Assembly: GCA_001179505.1 (NCBI GenBank)
Contig: CDMY01001040.1
Location: forward strand, 114,699 to 178,698
Origin: Vitrella brassicaformis
Taxonomy: Eukaryota; Sar; Vitrellaceae
Direction: 5' to 3'
DNA: 64,000 bases
The notes under the pieces are model-generated. The model worked only from the letters and a program-made list of their open reading frames with translations. It was not told where the DNA came from and made no database searches. Below are positions 1 through 10,982 of this stretch, piece by piece (positions within the stretch are counted from its first letter, which is position 1; the number at the start of each line of letters is the position of its first letter). Position numbers and translations under genes: made by a program.

Positions 1-3000
1 GCAACTTGCCGCCATCGCAACACACATCCCCCGCCAACTCGGCTAGGGGATCGCCCGCTGAGCCCACGGTCAAGCCATCACAACAACACCAGCAGCAGCA
101 GCAGCAGGGCAAAGACAACAGGGGGACAGAGGAGACCATGGTGGACCGCAAGGGAGGGGGGGAGAGGGACAGGGAGAGGGAGAGGGAGAGGGGCGGCCGG
201 ACCCCCTCACTGCCGTCCACCTCGCCGAGCCTCAACCAAAGTGCGGCTGCATCGTCGCAGACGGTCGCCGCCACGGCTGAAAAGGCCACCTCGCCCATGC
301 TGCCCTCCATCACGCAGACACACGGCCACGGCGGTGCCTCACTCGAGTCGACGCCATCCTCCAAGAGTGCCAGCGGCGTCTCCCACACACGCGATGCCGA
401 CGACAACGGAGCCTCCCCCACCTTCTCTAAGGCCACCACGGAGGAGCAGCCCAGCCCGACACTCACCATCCTGCGGTCCTACCACCAGCATCACCAGCAG
501 CATCAGCAGCAGCAGCAGTTGATCACGCCCGACTTGACCCCGCTTGCCTACGGCCACAATGCCAAGGCTGCTGTGTGCGGCATGAAAGAGGAGGAGCCCC
601 CCAAGGCACCGGCAAATGACACGCTGCCCCACCTGCCCATGCACCAGCCCATCCACGTCAGCACCGTCAAGCCCAAGGGGCAGGCCCCACCTCCCCCGCC
701 CGGCCTCACGGCACCCCCAGGCATGACACCCAACCCTAATACGAGCAGCCAGGCGGCCGCACCTGCTGGGCTCCGGTGCAAAGCCGCTCCGTGGGCCGCG
801 GCTGCCGGTGCACCCACCGAGCAGAGCGAGAGGGCGCCTGAGACACAGCCGACCACCGAGTTCCCGCCCCTTGCAGCGGCGCTCTCCACCCACGACCAGC
901 CGGTGCATGGTCCATCCCAGCACTCTGGTGCGACTTCGAGCAGCACGTCAGGTAGGACTGGTCGTGGCGAGCGGCGGGAGGGGCCGACGGGCAAGTTCAC
1001 GCTCAACATCAACCTCATGAGGGGGGAGACACCCAGCGTCACCATCACCCCCAACGCAAAGGATGTCAGCACCAAGTCAGCCAAGGCCAACAGCCCCACA
1101 CACACACACGCCCCTGTAGCCGACAGCCACGCCACCAACGGCACCCCTTTACCATCGCCGTCTCAGCCTGTGATCCCGACCATCATGCAGCGTCCCCAGC
1201 GGCAGCTGTCACCCACCCCGGGCCTGGAGGGGCAGAGCGGCACGTTCGACGAGTGTGTGGAGGCCATCGACAGCCAGGCCAAGGAGGGCAAGTGGGAGGG
1301 AGTCATCGAGGCATTCTACCGCCTGCGGCAGACGGAGAAGTTCCATCTCACCTCTTCCGCACTCACACAGCTTCAGAGGGGCACAACGCGCGGCTCCCAG
1401 ACGTGTGTCATCGACTCCGCCCGGATCGCCCTCCTCGCACAGGCCATCCTGAAGTGCTTGTCATCGTCAGGCGGCTTGTCTGGGAAGCTGCCGGCCCTCA
1501 ACCGACACGACACCACCACAGGCGGCGCGAAAGAGGGGGACAGCGACAGCACGGCCAAGGACAACAAGACCGACGAGAAGGGAGGGGGTGAGGAGAAGAA
1601 GGCCGATCCCGACCACCCCGCCCCCAGACCCTCCCAGGAGCACCCCGACATCCAGCTCATCGACGGCCTGCTTTTCGACTACATCCGGCGGCACACGGCG
1701 TGCATGAACTGCGAGTACCTCAACGCAGTGCTGGGGGTCATCGCACGGGACGGCGACATTTTCCTGATAGAGATGGTGGCCGAGGGGTTCGCCTCGCTGG
1801 GCGTGCGACCGAACGGGGCGTCGAATGCCCTGGTGCTGTCGGGTTACGCGAGGGCCAACATTGGCGGCGAGAAGGTGGCGGTAGCTCTGCAGAAGGTGCA
1901 GGGGGTGGATGGCAAGGGGGAGGGGGAGACGGCGGGGGGTGGGGGAGTGGGTGGGGTGCATCCGCGGTATCTGCTCACTCTGCTCAACCGGGCCGTCCTC
2001 GACAAGAACCTGGGCGACGCCATGCGATACTGTAGTCTCATGAATCGGGTGGGTGGGGCGGGGTGGGGTGGGAGACACGGGGGGGAAACCGATATCGACC
2101 GCACACTGTGTGTGGCTGTGCCGCGTGTGTTTGTGTCCTGATATCCATCAGGGCCAGCATCTTGTGCCGTCTCCGTTGCTGGCGCAGTTTGTGCGTCTGG
2201 TGTGGGAGGAGAGGCGTGTGGAGCAGCTGATCAACGAGATCGCAGCCGGGGAGTTCTGCTCTTGTGAGCCCATCAACACGTTCCTCGAGCAGGCCACCAA
2301 AGCCGGCAGTCTCACCCCGCCCCCTCCACCGCCCCCACCCCCATCAGCAGGAGATCAAGAGCACCAGAACGGACACCAGAACGGCCTCAGCCCACCACAG
2401 GTCAGCCAGCTGGTCAGACACTTAGACGCACGCACCTGCCATTCTATTGGTGTTTGTTATGTGTTGCTTGTGTCAGACGCCCCACTCGCAGCCCCCGCCA
2501 CCGCCCCCCATTCCCCCTTTGCCGACCATCCCAGGCCTGGAGGGCGTCGACCTGACGCTAGTGTCCCGTATGGACCAGACGTCCCGCAAGGGCGGCATAC
2601 CGCTGCTGTACTCAGCATATGACGCACTCATCAAGGCAAGCAAGAGGCAGAACTAAGCACATTTAAAAGGGGCAGGGCGGGAGGAGACCTCTTCACTCAG
2701 TGTGTATGGTGTGGCGTGCTGTGCAGTCGTATGCGCAGACTGGCAACCCGCAGGCCATCGAGCTGTTCGAGGAGATGCAGAGGCAAGGGTGAGTGGAGAA
2801 AGAGGGAGGGGCGACAGACAGACACCATCTGCAGAATATGACCGACCTGATGGATGCATTCATTCATGTTGTCTCCCTCCCTCATCAATCAGTTTCCGCA
2901 TCTCCGAGGCCACGTGTGCGGCGGTGTTGGGGCGGTGTGCGGAGTCGCAGTATCTGCAGTTCGCTGAGAAGATCGTATCCTACTACAGGTGAGTGGAGTG

Positions 3001-3301
3001 CACTCACCTGGGGGGGAAGAATTCGATCCATTCAGCCACTCAATCACTCACTCAGGAACTCACTCGCATACCATTTCCTGTCTGTCTGTCTGTCTGTCTT
3101 CTGATGTGATGTGTGTGTCGTAGGGGTCACAACCAGGGCAAGCTGACGCCGCAGATCTACACCGTACTGGTGCAGGTGTATGCCGCGGCCGGCCTCTTCG
3201 ACAGAGCATGCGACACATACGACCAGATCAAAAAGGTCAGCAGCATCACACCACACACAACTGACAAGACGAGACACTCACCAGACCTCATTGCTCTCCT
3301 G

Positions 3302-3334
<33 letters not shown>

Positions 3335-5480
3335 ATGAAGGAGGGCATGGAACCCACGTCTGAGATGCTGCAGAGCCTGACCAAGTTTGCCATCGAGTGC
3401 GGCCGCATAGAGTTCACCAAAGCCCTGTTCAAAAAGTCAGCCGCACACACACACCAAACCAAACCAAGCCCCCCTATCCCTCCAACCAACCAACTATTCC
3501 TCTCTCTGTGTGTTTACCCACCCCTCCCTGTAGGTGTCAGCCCGACATCAGCAGCTACATGAACCTCATCCGCGTGTGTGGCCGCGAGCGCAACGTGTCC
3601 GAGGCCCTGGGCGTGCTGGCCTCCCTCGAGCGGGACCCCAACGTGGAGGCCGACGCGGGTGCCTACAACAGCGTCCTCGACGTCTGTCTGACGCACAAGG
3701 ACCGGGACCAGGCCGAGAAGCTGTTCGACCGGATGAAGCGGGGGGGCAAGGTGGACATTGTGAGCTACAACACCATGCTCAAGGGGTACGCCGGCATGTG
3801 CCAGCTGGAGGCCGCAGAGCGAATGCTCGAGGCCATGCAGGGCGACGGATACACACCCGATGAGGTAGGTCAGCTGGGAGCACCGCAGGGAGGGAGGCGG
3901 AGGAGGGCGGGAGTGGCAAGGAATATATTGGTTGCGTCCATCGTCCATTTGTCTAATGATGGTTGTGTTGCAGGTGTCGTACAATTCGATCATCAATGCG
4001 GCGGTGTCGAGCGGCAATGTGGACAAGGCATGGGCCTGGATCGACTACATGAAACACAACAACATACAAGTAAGATAAGCATCAGACAGACAAGCATCAT
4101 GCTAAGTCGACGCCACGCCCGTGTCTCTCTCTCCCTCTCGTCTCTCGTGTCTGTCTGTCTGTCTGCATCGATCGCATCAGGTTGACCGGTACACGTGTTC
4201 CATCATGATCAAGAACCTCCGACCCACCTCATCGCGCGACGATGTCGGACGGACACTCCAACTCATGGACAATGTAACCCATGTACACAAACCAACACAC
4301 AACAACACAACACAACACACGTGGCCTCTCTCTCTCTCTCTCCCCTGTGTCTGTGTGTGTGTGTGTGTGTGTGTGTCAGATTGACGTGTGTCAGGACACA
4401 GTGCTGTTCAGCACGATAGTTGACGCCTGTGCGCGTCTGAAGGACACCCGTCGGCTGACGATCGCCCTGGACCAGTTCAAGCAGTCGGGGCTGCGGCCCA
4501 ACGTGCACGCCTACGGCACACTCATCAAGGCGTACGGACGATGCAAGCGACTCGACGAGGTGAGACGACGGACGGACGGACGGACGGACGCGCAGACAGA
4601 GACATGTGTCCGTCCATGTGTGTGTGTGTGTAGGCGTGGGCGTTGTGGCGTGAGATGACGACGGAGCGTAAGTTGGAGCCCAACAACTACACCTTCGGCT
4701 GCATGTTCGACACGCTCGTGTCCAACCAGTGCGTCGAACAAGCCATGGACCTCTTCCAAAAGTAACCAACCGATACACCACACCATACCAGCCCGGCCCA
4801 CACAGATATCCCTCCCTCGCACCGAGGCAAACAAGGCACACGTGATGTGATGCATTCATTATTTTGTCGATCAGGTTGGTGGGCAGTGGCGTGACGCCCA
4901 ACACGGTGCAGTACTCGATTCTGATCAAGGGCTTCGCACAGAACAAGCAGATCGACAAGGCACTGCAGCTGTATAGAGACATGCAGGAGAAAGGCGTCCC
5001 CTGCAACGAGGTGAGGTGGGGGACGTGACCAACCACCCATCCCATCCCATCCACACAGACAGACCACAACACCCGCACACCCGACCCGCACACACGACAC
5101 GCATAACATGCCTCTCTCTGTGTGGTCGTGACACGACGGGTGTGTGTGACATGTCTTTAGGTGACGTACAACACGTTGATCCACGCGTGCACGTCTGTGT
5201 CTGACATGCGGCAAGCGGTGGACATCCTGGAGGACATGAACGCCTCACGGGAGCACCCCCCCGACCTCATCACCTACTCCACCATGATCAAGGGCTTCTG
5301 CGCGCAGGGCAACCTGGAGGCGGGCCTCGAGCTCTTCGAGTCCATGCGGGGCCGCGGCATACAGCCGGACACCATCGTATACAACACACTGCTGGAAGGT
5401 GCACATGGACAGACACACACGCACGCACACACACACACACACAGAGAGAGAGAGGGGGAGAGAGAGAGAGACGGAAAGGC

Positions 5481-5511
<31 letters not shown>

Positions 5512-7196
5512 TGTCGACCAGGGTGTGCCCGTCGGTACAATCTGCAGATGACGGAGCAGCTGCTGGAAGACATGATCCAGTCGGGAGTGGCCCCCACCTC
5601 ATTCACACTCACCATACTGGTATGTATGGTTGGTGCGTCAGTGCGTGCAGTTAATGCATTGGTCCTCACACCCAGTGGCCCCCACACATATAATGACTGC
5701 CTTGTGCGTCTGTATGTGTGTATGTGTGATAGGTGAAGCTGTACGGTCGCGCCAAGCAGTTGGACAAGGCCCTGAGCCTGGTGACAGAGTTGCCCCGCCG
5801 CTTCAGCTTCGAGCTCGACGCGTACGTCTACACCGCACTCATGGCTGCATGTATCGCCAACCAACGACTGCCACTCGCTATCGAAGTGTTCGAAACGGTC
5901 AGACACACCACCCATCCCTCCACACACACACACCCGCCCGCCCACACCAGACCAGACCCACACACATCTCTGCTGAAACATCTGTGCAGATGTTGCGCAA
6001 GGGTCTGCGTCCCAACGCCCGCACCTTCGGCACCATCATAGTGGGGTGTCTCAAGGGCGGCTCGGCCCAGCCATCCTTCCTCCGACACAACACGCCCGAC
6101 GGCGATTCCCCGTCGTCACCTGGGGGTGGCGGTGTGGCCAACCCCAAGGATAGTTACGCGACCAACCCCAACGACAGCCACAAGTACATGATGAAGGCCA
6201 TCGAATTCGCCGAGTCGGCCATCAACGACGGGCTGAGGCTCGAGGCCTCCGTGCTGGAGGCCTGTATCAAGGCCATCATGGAGCTGCCACACGATCAGCA
6301 AGAAGGTCAGGGACGGAGGGAGAGAAAGAGAGACCTACATTGCTGTATGAATGTGTCCACATAACATACATCCTTCCTTCCTTTTGTGTGTTGTGTGCTG
6401 TGCAGAGTTCGGTGGCCAGATGCTGGTGGACAAGCTGACGTACGCTGCGGCCCAGAGTGCGGCATTTCCGTCCCCCGACATGGACAGCCGCCGCCGCCAC
6501 CACTCGGGCAGCCCCGACCGGCACACCAATGGCAGGGGGGGCGGAGCCGGCAATCCATGGCAGCACAACACCATGCCCGGCTTCGGCAGCAGGCTCCGCC
6601 CACAGGGCCCCACCAACATGTTCGACTCCACCGGCATGCACGACCAGGCCGCCATGGGATTCGACAGCTACGGTGGCCCCCAGCACCCGGGCAACACCGG
6701 TTTCGGCAGCCTGTGGGGCGGTGGTCGCGGCCGTGGTCTCCATCAGCAGATGATGGACCCCCAGCAGATGATGGGCGGGCCGAGTCCGGCTATCGTGATG
6801 CGAGGCAGGGGCGGCGGGCCGTTCCAGCACATCAGCAATGGGGGAGGGCCCAGGCCGCAGCCGGGACGGTTCGGCGGGTTCGGGATTGCTGATGGAGGAG
6901 GTGGGGGGTACGGCGGTGGTGGAATGGGCGGCGGTATGGGCGGCGGTGGTGGGTACGACATGGGCATGGGCAACGGGTACGGCTGCTTCCAGGGCCAGGC
7001 ACACGCACCCATGGTCGACATGGCCTCATGGGGCAACGAGTACTACGGCGGCCATGCCGACAACAGCTGGGCCATGATGGGCGGCGGCGGGTTCGACCAG
7101 TGGAGCAACACCTGCCCCATGCAGCAGGACAACACGGCCGGCGCAGCGGTGGGCGGCAACCTGTCGGCTCAGGACATGAGACGCCGCAGGTTCTGA
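1..7196 (+). CDS. Large pentatricopeptide repeat (PPR) protein, 5' end cut by window
   Basis: PPR proteins bind organellar RNA and direct its stability, processing or translation; which RNA this one binds cannot be read here. The reading frame is already open at the window start, and the first in-frame ATG is at 138, so the true start may lie upstream. The first exon (to about 2048) encodes a long Q/P/S-rich disordered region, then helical repeats. About 17 further exons follow, among them 2153-2400, 2727-2789, 2893-2990, 3536-3865, 5161-5398, 5733-5898 and 6406-7196. Together they encode about 14 degenerate 35-residue repeats of the form V-x-Y-N-x-x-I-x-x-C/A ... A-x-x-L/F-x-x-M (for example VSYNTMLKGYAG and VTYNTLIHACTS). 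The C-terminal ~200 residues are G/M-rich, an RGG-like tail that may add nonspecific RNA contact. The stop is at 7194-7196. Plastid or mitochondrial action is inferred from the family only. Confidence 0.9.
2636..2726 (+). other. GC-AG intron inside the PPR gene
   Basis: The exon ends with AAG followed by GCAAGC, and the intron ends in GTGCAG. Joining in phase 0 gives ALIK-SYAQTGNPQ, a continuous PPR helix pair. No GT donor nearby keeps the frame, so this is a GC-AG intron among ordinary GT-AG ones. Confidence 0.7.
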
Positions 7197-8330
7197 CGCA
7201 CTCACACACGTACGCACACATACACCGTACATAGAAAGATAGAAAGACGGGGAGGGAAAGGGGCAACATCACATCACATCACACCGAATGTCCATACTTA
7301 TCTGCATGGCTCTGGCTGGCTGGCTGGCTGGGGTGGCTGTACGTTGGTTGATTTGGGAGGGCGAGCGAGACGAGAATCAAAGGCTGGATGTCACTCCCAC
7401 CATGCACCAAGTTAAGTTAGAGCGTTGGCTGATTTCAGGCGGGCTGACAAGAGAAATGCGCCTGCCCCGCCTGTGTGTGACACCTACTTACTGCCTCACG
7501 AATTCATGCAACCAGCGGCTGGAATGCATGTGTGGGGCAAATTGGATGGATGGATGGATGGATGGGTGCGAGCGACGAGTTGTTGACTGCGAGATGACCT
7601 GACCCCCACCTATGGGACTGTATATTCCACACAGGATTAGATACATACCTTCACACGCGCATTCATCTTCCTTGCCTGCGATGGACCGACTGCCTTCTCG
7701 CCCGCCCCTGTGTGCGTGTCCCTGCCTGCCTGCCTGTCTGTCTGTCTGTCTGTCTGTCTGTCTGGCCGAGTTGAGGTGTCTGTCGTGTCTGTCATGGGTG
7801 GGCGTAATTCGGTCAGAGGGGAGACGGACGGCAGCCAATTAATGAGAGAGAGCGGAAGAGAGAGAGAAGGAAGGTAGGTAAGGCAATGGAGAACTTTGAT
7901 TGACGGAAAGACTTAAGGATTCATTCGTACATACGATGGATGCCTCGATCAATGAACCAACTGATGGACTGACTCATGGTCGGACATCTGGCTAGCTACA
8001 GAAACTAATCAACCAATGGATGGCCAGATCTGATCTGTTTATATCGCCGGCCAGCAGCTGGCATATAATGAATATATCAAAGAGCGAGCACACAGGCACA
8101 CACACATACACACACGCCGCACCAATCAATCATGATCAATCAATACTCACACGCAGGCCACTTCAGAAAGCATTCTCACCAAGTACATTTCCCATGCGCC
8201 TCACCCCAGCTCCGCCGCACCGAGATTCATGCAAAGGTCAGTCAGTCTGTCAGTCAGTCACACAGAAGTGCCCCACTCACTCTGATGCATGTGTCGCCTT
8301 CTGCTTGGTGATATGTGTCCTTGCTTGCTG
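7197..8330. other. Intergenic stretch with simple repeats
   Basis: This lies between the PPR stop and the RFT1-like exon. It holds TGGC and GGAT runs (about 7317-7330 and 7545-7565), a CTGT run (7735-7763) and otherwise no convincing coding sequence on either strand. It is too short and too broken to carry the roughly 350 N-terminal residues missing from the RFT1-like gene downstream. Confidence 0.6.
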
Positions 8331-8333
8331 CAG

Positions 8334-8874
8334 CTACTGTGTGCTCTTGTTCCTTATGGCGCTGAATGGCATCCTGGAGGCCTTCATGTACGCCTGTGCG
8401 ACACCTCGTTGGCTGCAGCGATGTCAGTGGGCCAATGTCGCCATCAGCCTGTCGTTTGTTCTATTGGCCGTGCTGCTCAAGGACGTCGGTGCGGGCGGCC
8501 TGGGGCTCGTTTACGCCAGCTGGGCCAACATGGCCATGCGCATCTTGCTGGTTCTCTTCTATGTGGCCATGATGCGCCATAGGGGCGTGCTGTCGGCGTG
8601 GCGAGGGATGGGTGGCGCTGTCAGGGGTCCCGTATTGCCCAAGACAGTCAAAATGTGGGGCATTGTAGTGCTGGCCAGGCTCGTGTGTGAGGCGGCCATT
8701 GCGTGGGGGATGGAGGGGGGAATGCGGGCGGCACTGCTCCTCAGCAGTGACGCGGAAGGCGGCGCATCTGGCACCGCCATGGGGCTGTGGGGAGTGGCCT
8801 TGCGTGAGGCGATGATGGCTGCATGTGTGAGCGGTGTTGTGTTCGTGCTCCAGCTGGTTCGTGCTGACCTATAG
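8334..8874 (+). pseudogene. RFT1-like lipid-oligosaccharide flippase, C-terminal part only (left copy)
   Basis: RFT1 proteins are multi-pass ER membrane proteins linked to dolichol-oligosaccharide handling in N-glycosylation. After an acceptor at 8331-8333 the exon reads YCVLLFLMALNGILEAFMYA, the family's conserved ALNG-x-EAF segment, followed by several hydrophobic helices. About 180 of the usual ~500-550 residues are present. No N-terminal half is found upstream, where the PPR gene ends at 7196. The frame stops at TAG 8872-8874, but a second frame stays open across the stop and encodes a plausible charged tail (SWFVLTYRDVYRSVREVK, ending TGA near 8953). The same arrangement occurs in the right copy. 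Either the last transmembrane segment ends early or an old frameshift precedes the duplication. I treat it as a 5'-truncated gene fragment. Confidence 0.55.
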
Positions 8875-8980
8875 GGATGTGTACCGGTCTGTCAGGGAGG
8901 TGAAAGACAGCATCGAGTCGGACAGGACGGCTGAAATGAAAAAGCAAACGTGATCACTGGCAGCCATCATCTTAACTCGC

Positions 8981-10071
8981 TTGCTGCGAGCTCGTGGGGG
9001 TGTGTGGGGGCGAGGAGACTGCGAAAGAGGTGAGTCACCGGTTCATCCGCACTCCGACGCCACGACAGTGTATCCCTCCATCCATCCAGTCATCTCCTCC
9101 ATGTGTGTGTTTCGTCAGATGATGGCCGAGAGCAAGGAAGCTCGGGCGCTGCTGCCCACCGCGACTGCTGCTGGGGAGAGGGAGGGGAGGGGGGGAAGGC
9201 GGCCACGGGAGCCAGCGACCGGCGAGCGTCCGTCGCCTCGACGGCAGCTCCCCCAGGCGGCAGCTCGTCGAGCCTGCTGCTGCAGCGGACGAGGAGCCTG
9301 GCCGACATCCCCGAGGTCTTATGGGGGGAGACCTCGGGGGTGGACGTGGACGCCCACGACAGGGGCGACCCACTGCCTGAGTGGGCCAAGCGAGGTCAGG
9401 AAAGGGAAAGGAGGCAGAGAAGGCAAAGAGAGAGATGAAATAGACATGGATGGGTGATTCCGTCTTTATCAGACCTCGGGAGCTCATTCGGCATCGATGA
9501 CATGCCCGAGGAGACGGCCGAGTGATATATATATATATATGATATGCGCGGTGAGAGAGACGGGTATCTGTCTGCACACACGACGAGAGACACAGACTTG
9601 GATGATTGACGCACGCACAAAGCCGGCTTCTTTGTTTCTACCTGTTCGATACAGACCTCGTGCGCAGCATCGGGCCCTGGCTCGACCAAGGGCTTGATGA
9701 GGAGGCAGGTAAGGAGAGCGACACTCACTGGGTGCGTGTGCTTATTCATCGCTGTGTGTATGTGTTGACTGGCTGTGTGTATGCTGTATGTGCTGCATGT
9801 AGAGCCGGCCAAGCCCCCGCCCAGAAGCACCCCCACGCCAGCCAGAGTGCTGCCCCCCCTCCGACGCACCAAGGAAGACGAAGGCATCACCTACACGACC
9901 TATCCCCGGGAGGTCAAGACCTGGTGGCAGCGGCTTCGGCGGGCGTTGCGGGTGGGCTGTGCGTCGTGCGGCGCAAGAAAGCCGCCCCGCTCTCGCCTCC
10001 CCACCGCAACGGTCCGCCCACAGGTCCACACAACGGACCGATGCCCCCACCTCATCAAGACTCCCTGGTGA
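8981..10071 (+). pseudogene. Modular gene unit 1 (exons A-B-C-D), B exon disrupted
   Basis: No known family is recognised. Exon A (9119-9394) encodes a low-complexity lead and a conserved end with SLADIPEV and DPLPEWAKRG. Exon B begins at about 9475 (SSFGIDDMPEETAE). Exon C (about 9652-9711) encodes RSIGPWLDQGLDEE. Exon D (9803-10071) encodes a P-rich start, TYPREVKTWWQRLRRAL, CASCGARKPP and a terminal KTPW-stop. All internal junctions are phase 1. In exon B the codons for WVKRG are replaced by a TA dinucleotide run (about 9523-9542), which puts a TGA in frame, so full-length product would need exon B to be skipped. A short upstream exon ending at about 9030 is likely, but no ATG was found for it. 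Confidence 0.5.
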
Positions 10072-10084
10072 TGGGCGGGGGGTG

Positions 10085-10240
10085 GGATTTAGGGGGGGAG
10101 GGAGGGATGACGGGATGGATGGATGGAGGGAGGGAGGGAAGGAATGAAGGGATGAAGGGGGGGATGGAGGGAGGGATGGAGGGAGGGATGGAGGGAGGGA
10201 TGGCGGGAGGGATGGAGGGAGGGATGGAGGGGAGGGACAG
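10085..10240. repeat. G/A-rich minisatellite
   Basis: Imperfect tandem copies of a GGGA/GGGAT motif (unit roughly 12 bases, GATGGAGGGAGG). A shorter relative sits at 19660-19705 in the right copy of the segmental duplication. Predicted coding across it is low-complexity artefact. Confidence 0.75.
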
Positions 10241-10429
10241 GGCGGGTTACTGTCCATGTGACGTGTGCCGTGGAAATACATAGCGTCTCAGACTTCATCC
10301 ATGTGTCTTGTGTCGTTGAATGAATGAAGGCCTACCTATGTCCGTCACCATCACTATCACATCGTCTGTCTCAACACACAAGGCACACACGTCAATCCAA
10401 ATGTGTCACCAATGAGTCCACCCAGCCCG

Positions 10430-10830
10430 CTACCCCTCTCCCTTCTTGACGAGCTGCCGACCGGCCGCTCGTCGGTGGTCGGAGGCGATGGCGCTGAGTG
10501 AGCAGCGCAGGTCGGCCACACCGAGGTGCTCCCTGGCTGAGACGGCGTGGACAAACGGCCAGACCAACTCGAGCGGCAGCTGCTGAAGCGCCACCACCAC
10601 GCGCATCATCAGGCTGTGCAGATCCATCGGCTGCACGCACCCAAACCAACACACAACACACACACACAGAGGGAGAATATCCCCTTGTCTGTCTCTGTCC
10701 GCTGTGTTGGTGCTGTTGTCACTACTCACCTTCAGCAGGTCGACCTTTGTGAGCACCAGCTGATGGATGACGGACCGACACAGACGCCGCAGCAGATAGA
10801 TGATTAGTGGACACAAGAGCCTGTCCGTCC
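10430..10830 (-). pseudogene. EngB/YihA GTPase, C-terminal exons only (left copy)
   Basis: Two exons match the end of the complete EngB gene at 19905-21734. One carries the G4 motif (LVLTKVDLL, about 10737-10805). The last (10430-10627) carries WPFVHAVSAREHLGVADLRC with the G5-like SA. The G1 P-loop and G3 exons are absent; sequence upstream of about 10850 belongs to another gene. A protein made from this could not bind GTP. The two surviving exons are still open and differ from the right copy by few substitutions, so the truncation looks recent. Confidence 0.7.
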
Positions 10831-10982
10831 TCGATGTCTCCCTCGTGCCGTTCGTCTGGCCGGGCTTGCCCTCGATCACTGCCGAACAGACAGCAAGACA
10901 GTGACACAGAAGGGGAGACATGGTCACAACCTGTTGTGTTGTGACTTGTGTTGTGGCGTGCGCGACCTTCCCGCAGCACTGT

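Larger units (their letters stand above)
8505..10850. repeat. Segmental duplication, left copy
   Basis: This segment carries the RFT1-like 3' end, one modular gene unit, a G/A-rich minisatellite and the EngB 3' exons. It matches 18078-20340 in the same order and orientation, at an offset of about 9.5 kb. Long blocks (for example 8640-9120 against 18190-18675) differ at only a few positions. Similarity stops at about 10850, inside what is an intron in the complete EngB gene. Confidence 0.85.

Noticed and set aside
3304-3333. GT/CA tracts as regulatory Z-DNA elements
   Set aside because: They occur in most introns of this window, often just before acceptors, so they look like general intron composition rather than special sites.
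10089-10298. P/S/H-rich frames and M-G-G repeats over the minisatellite
   Set aside because: Peptide repeats are direct translations of the GGGAT tandem repeat, open in several frames at once.
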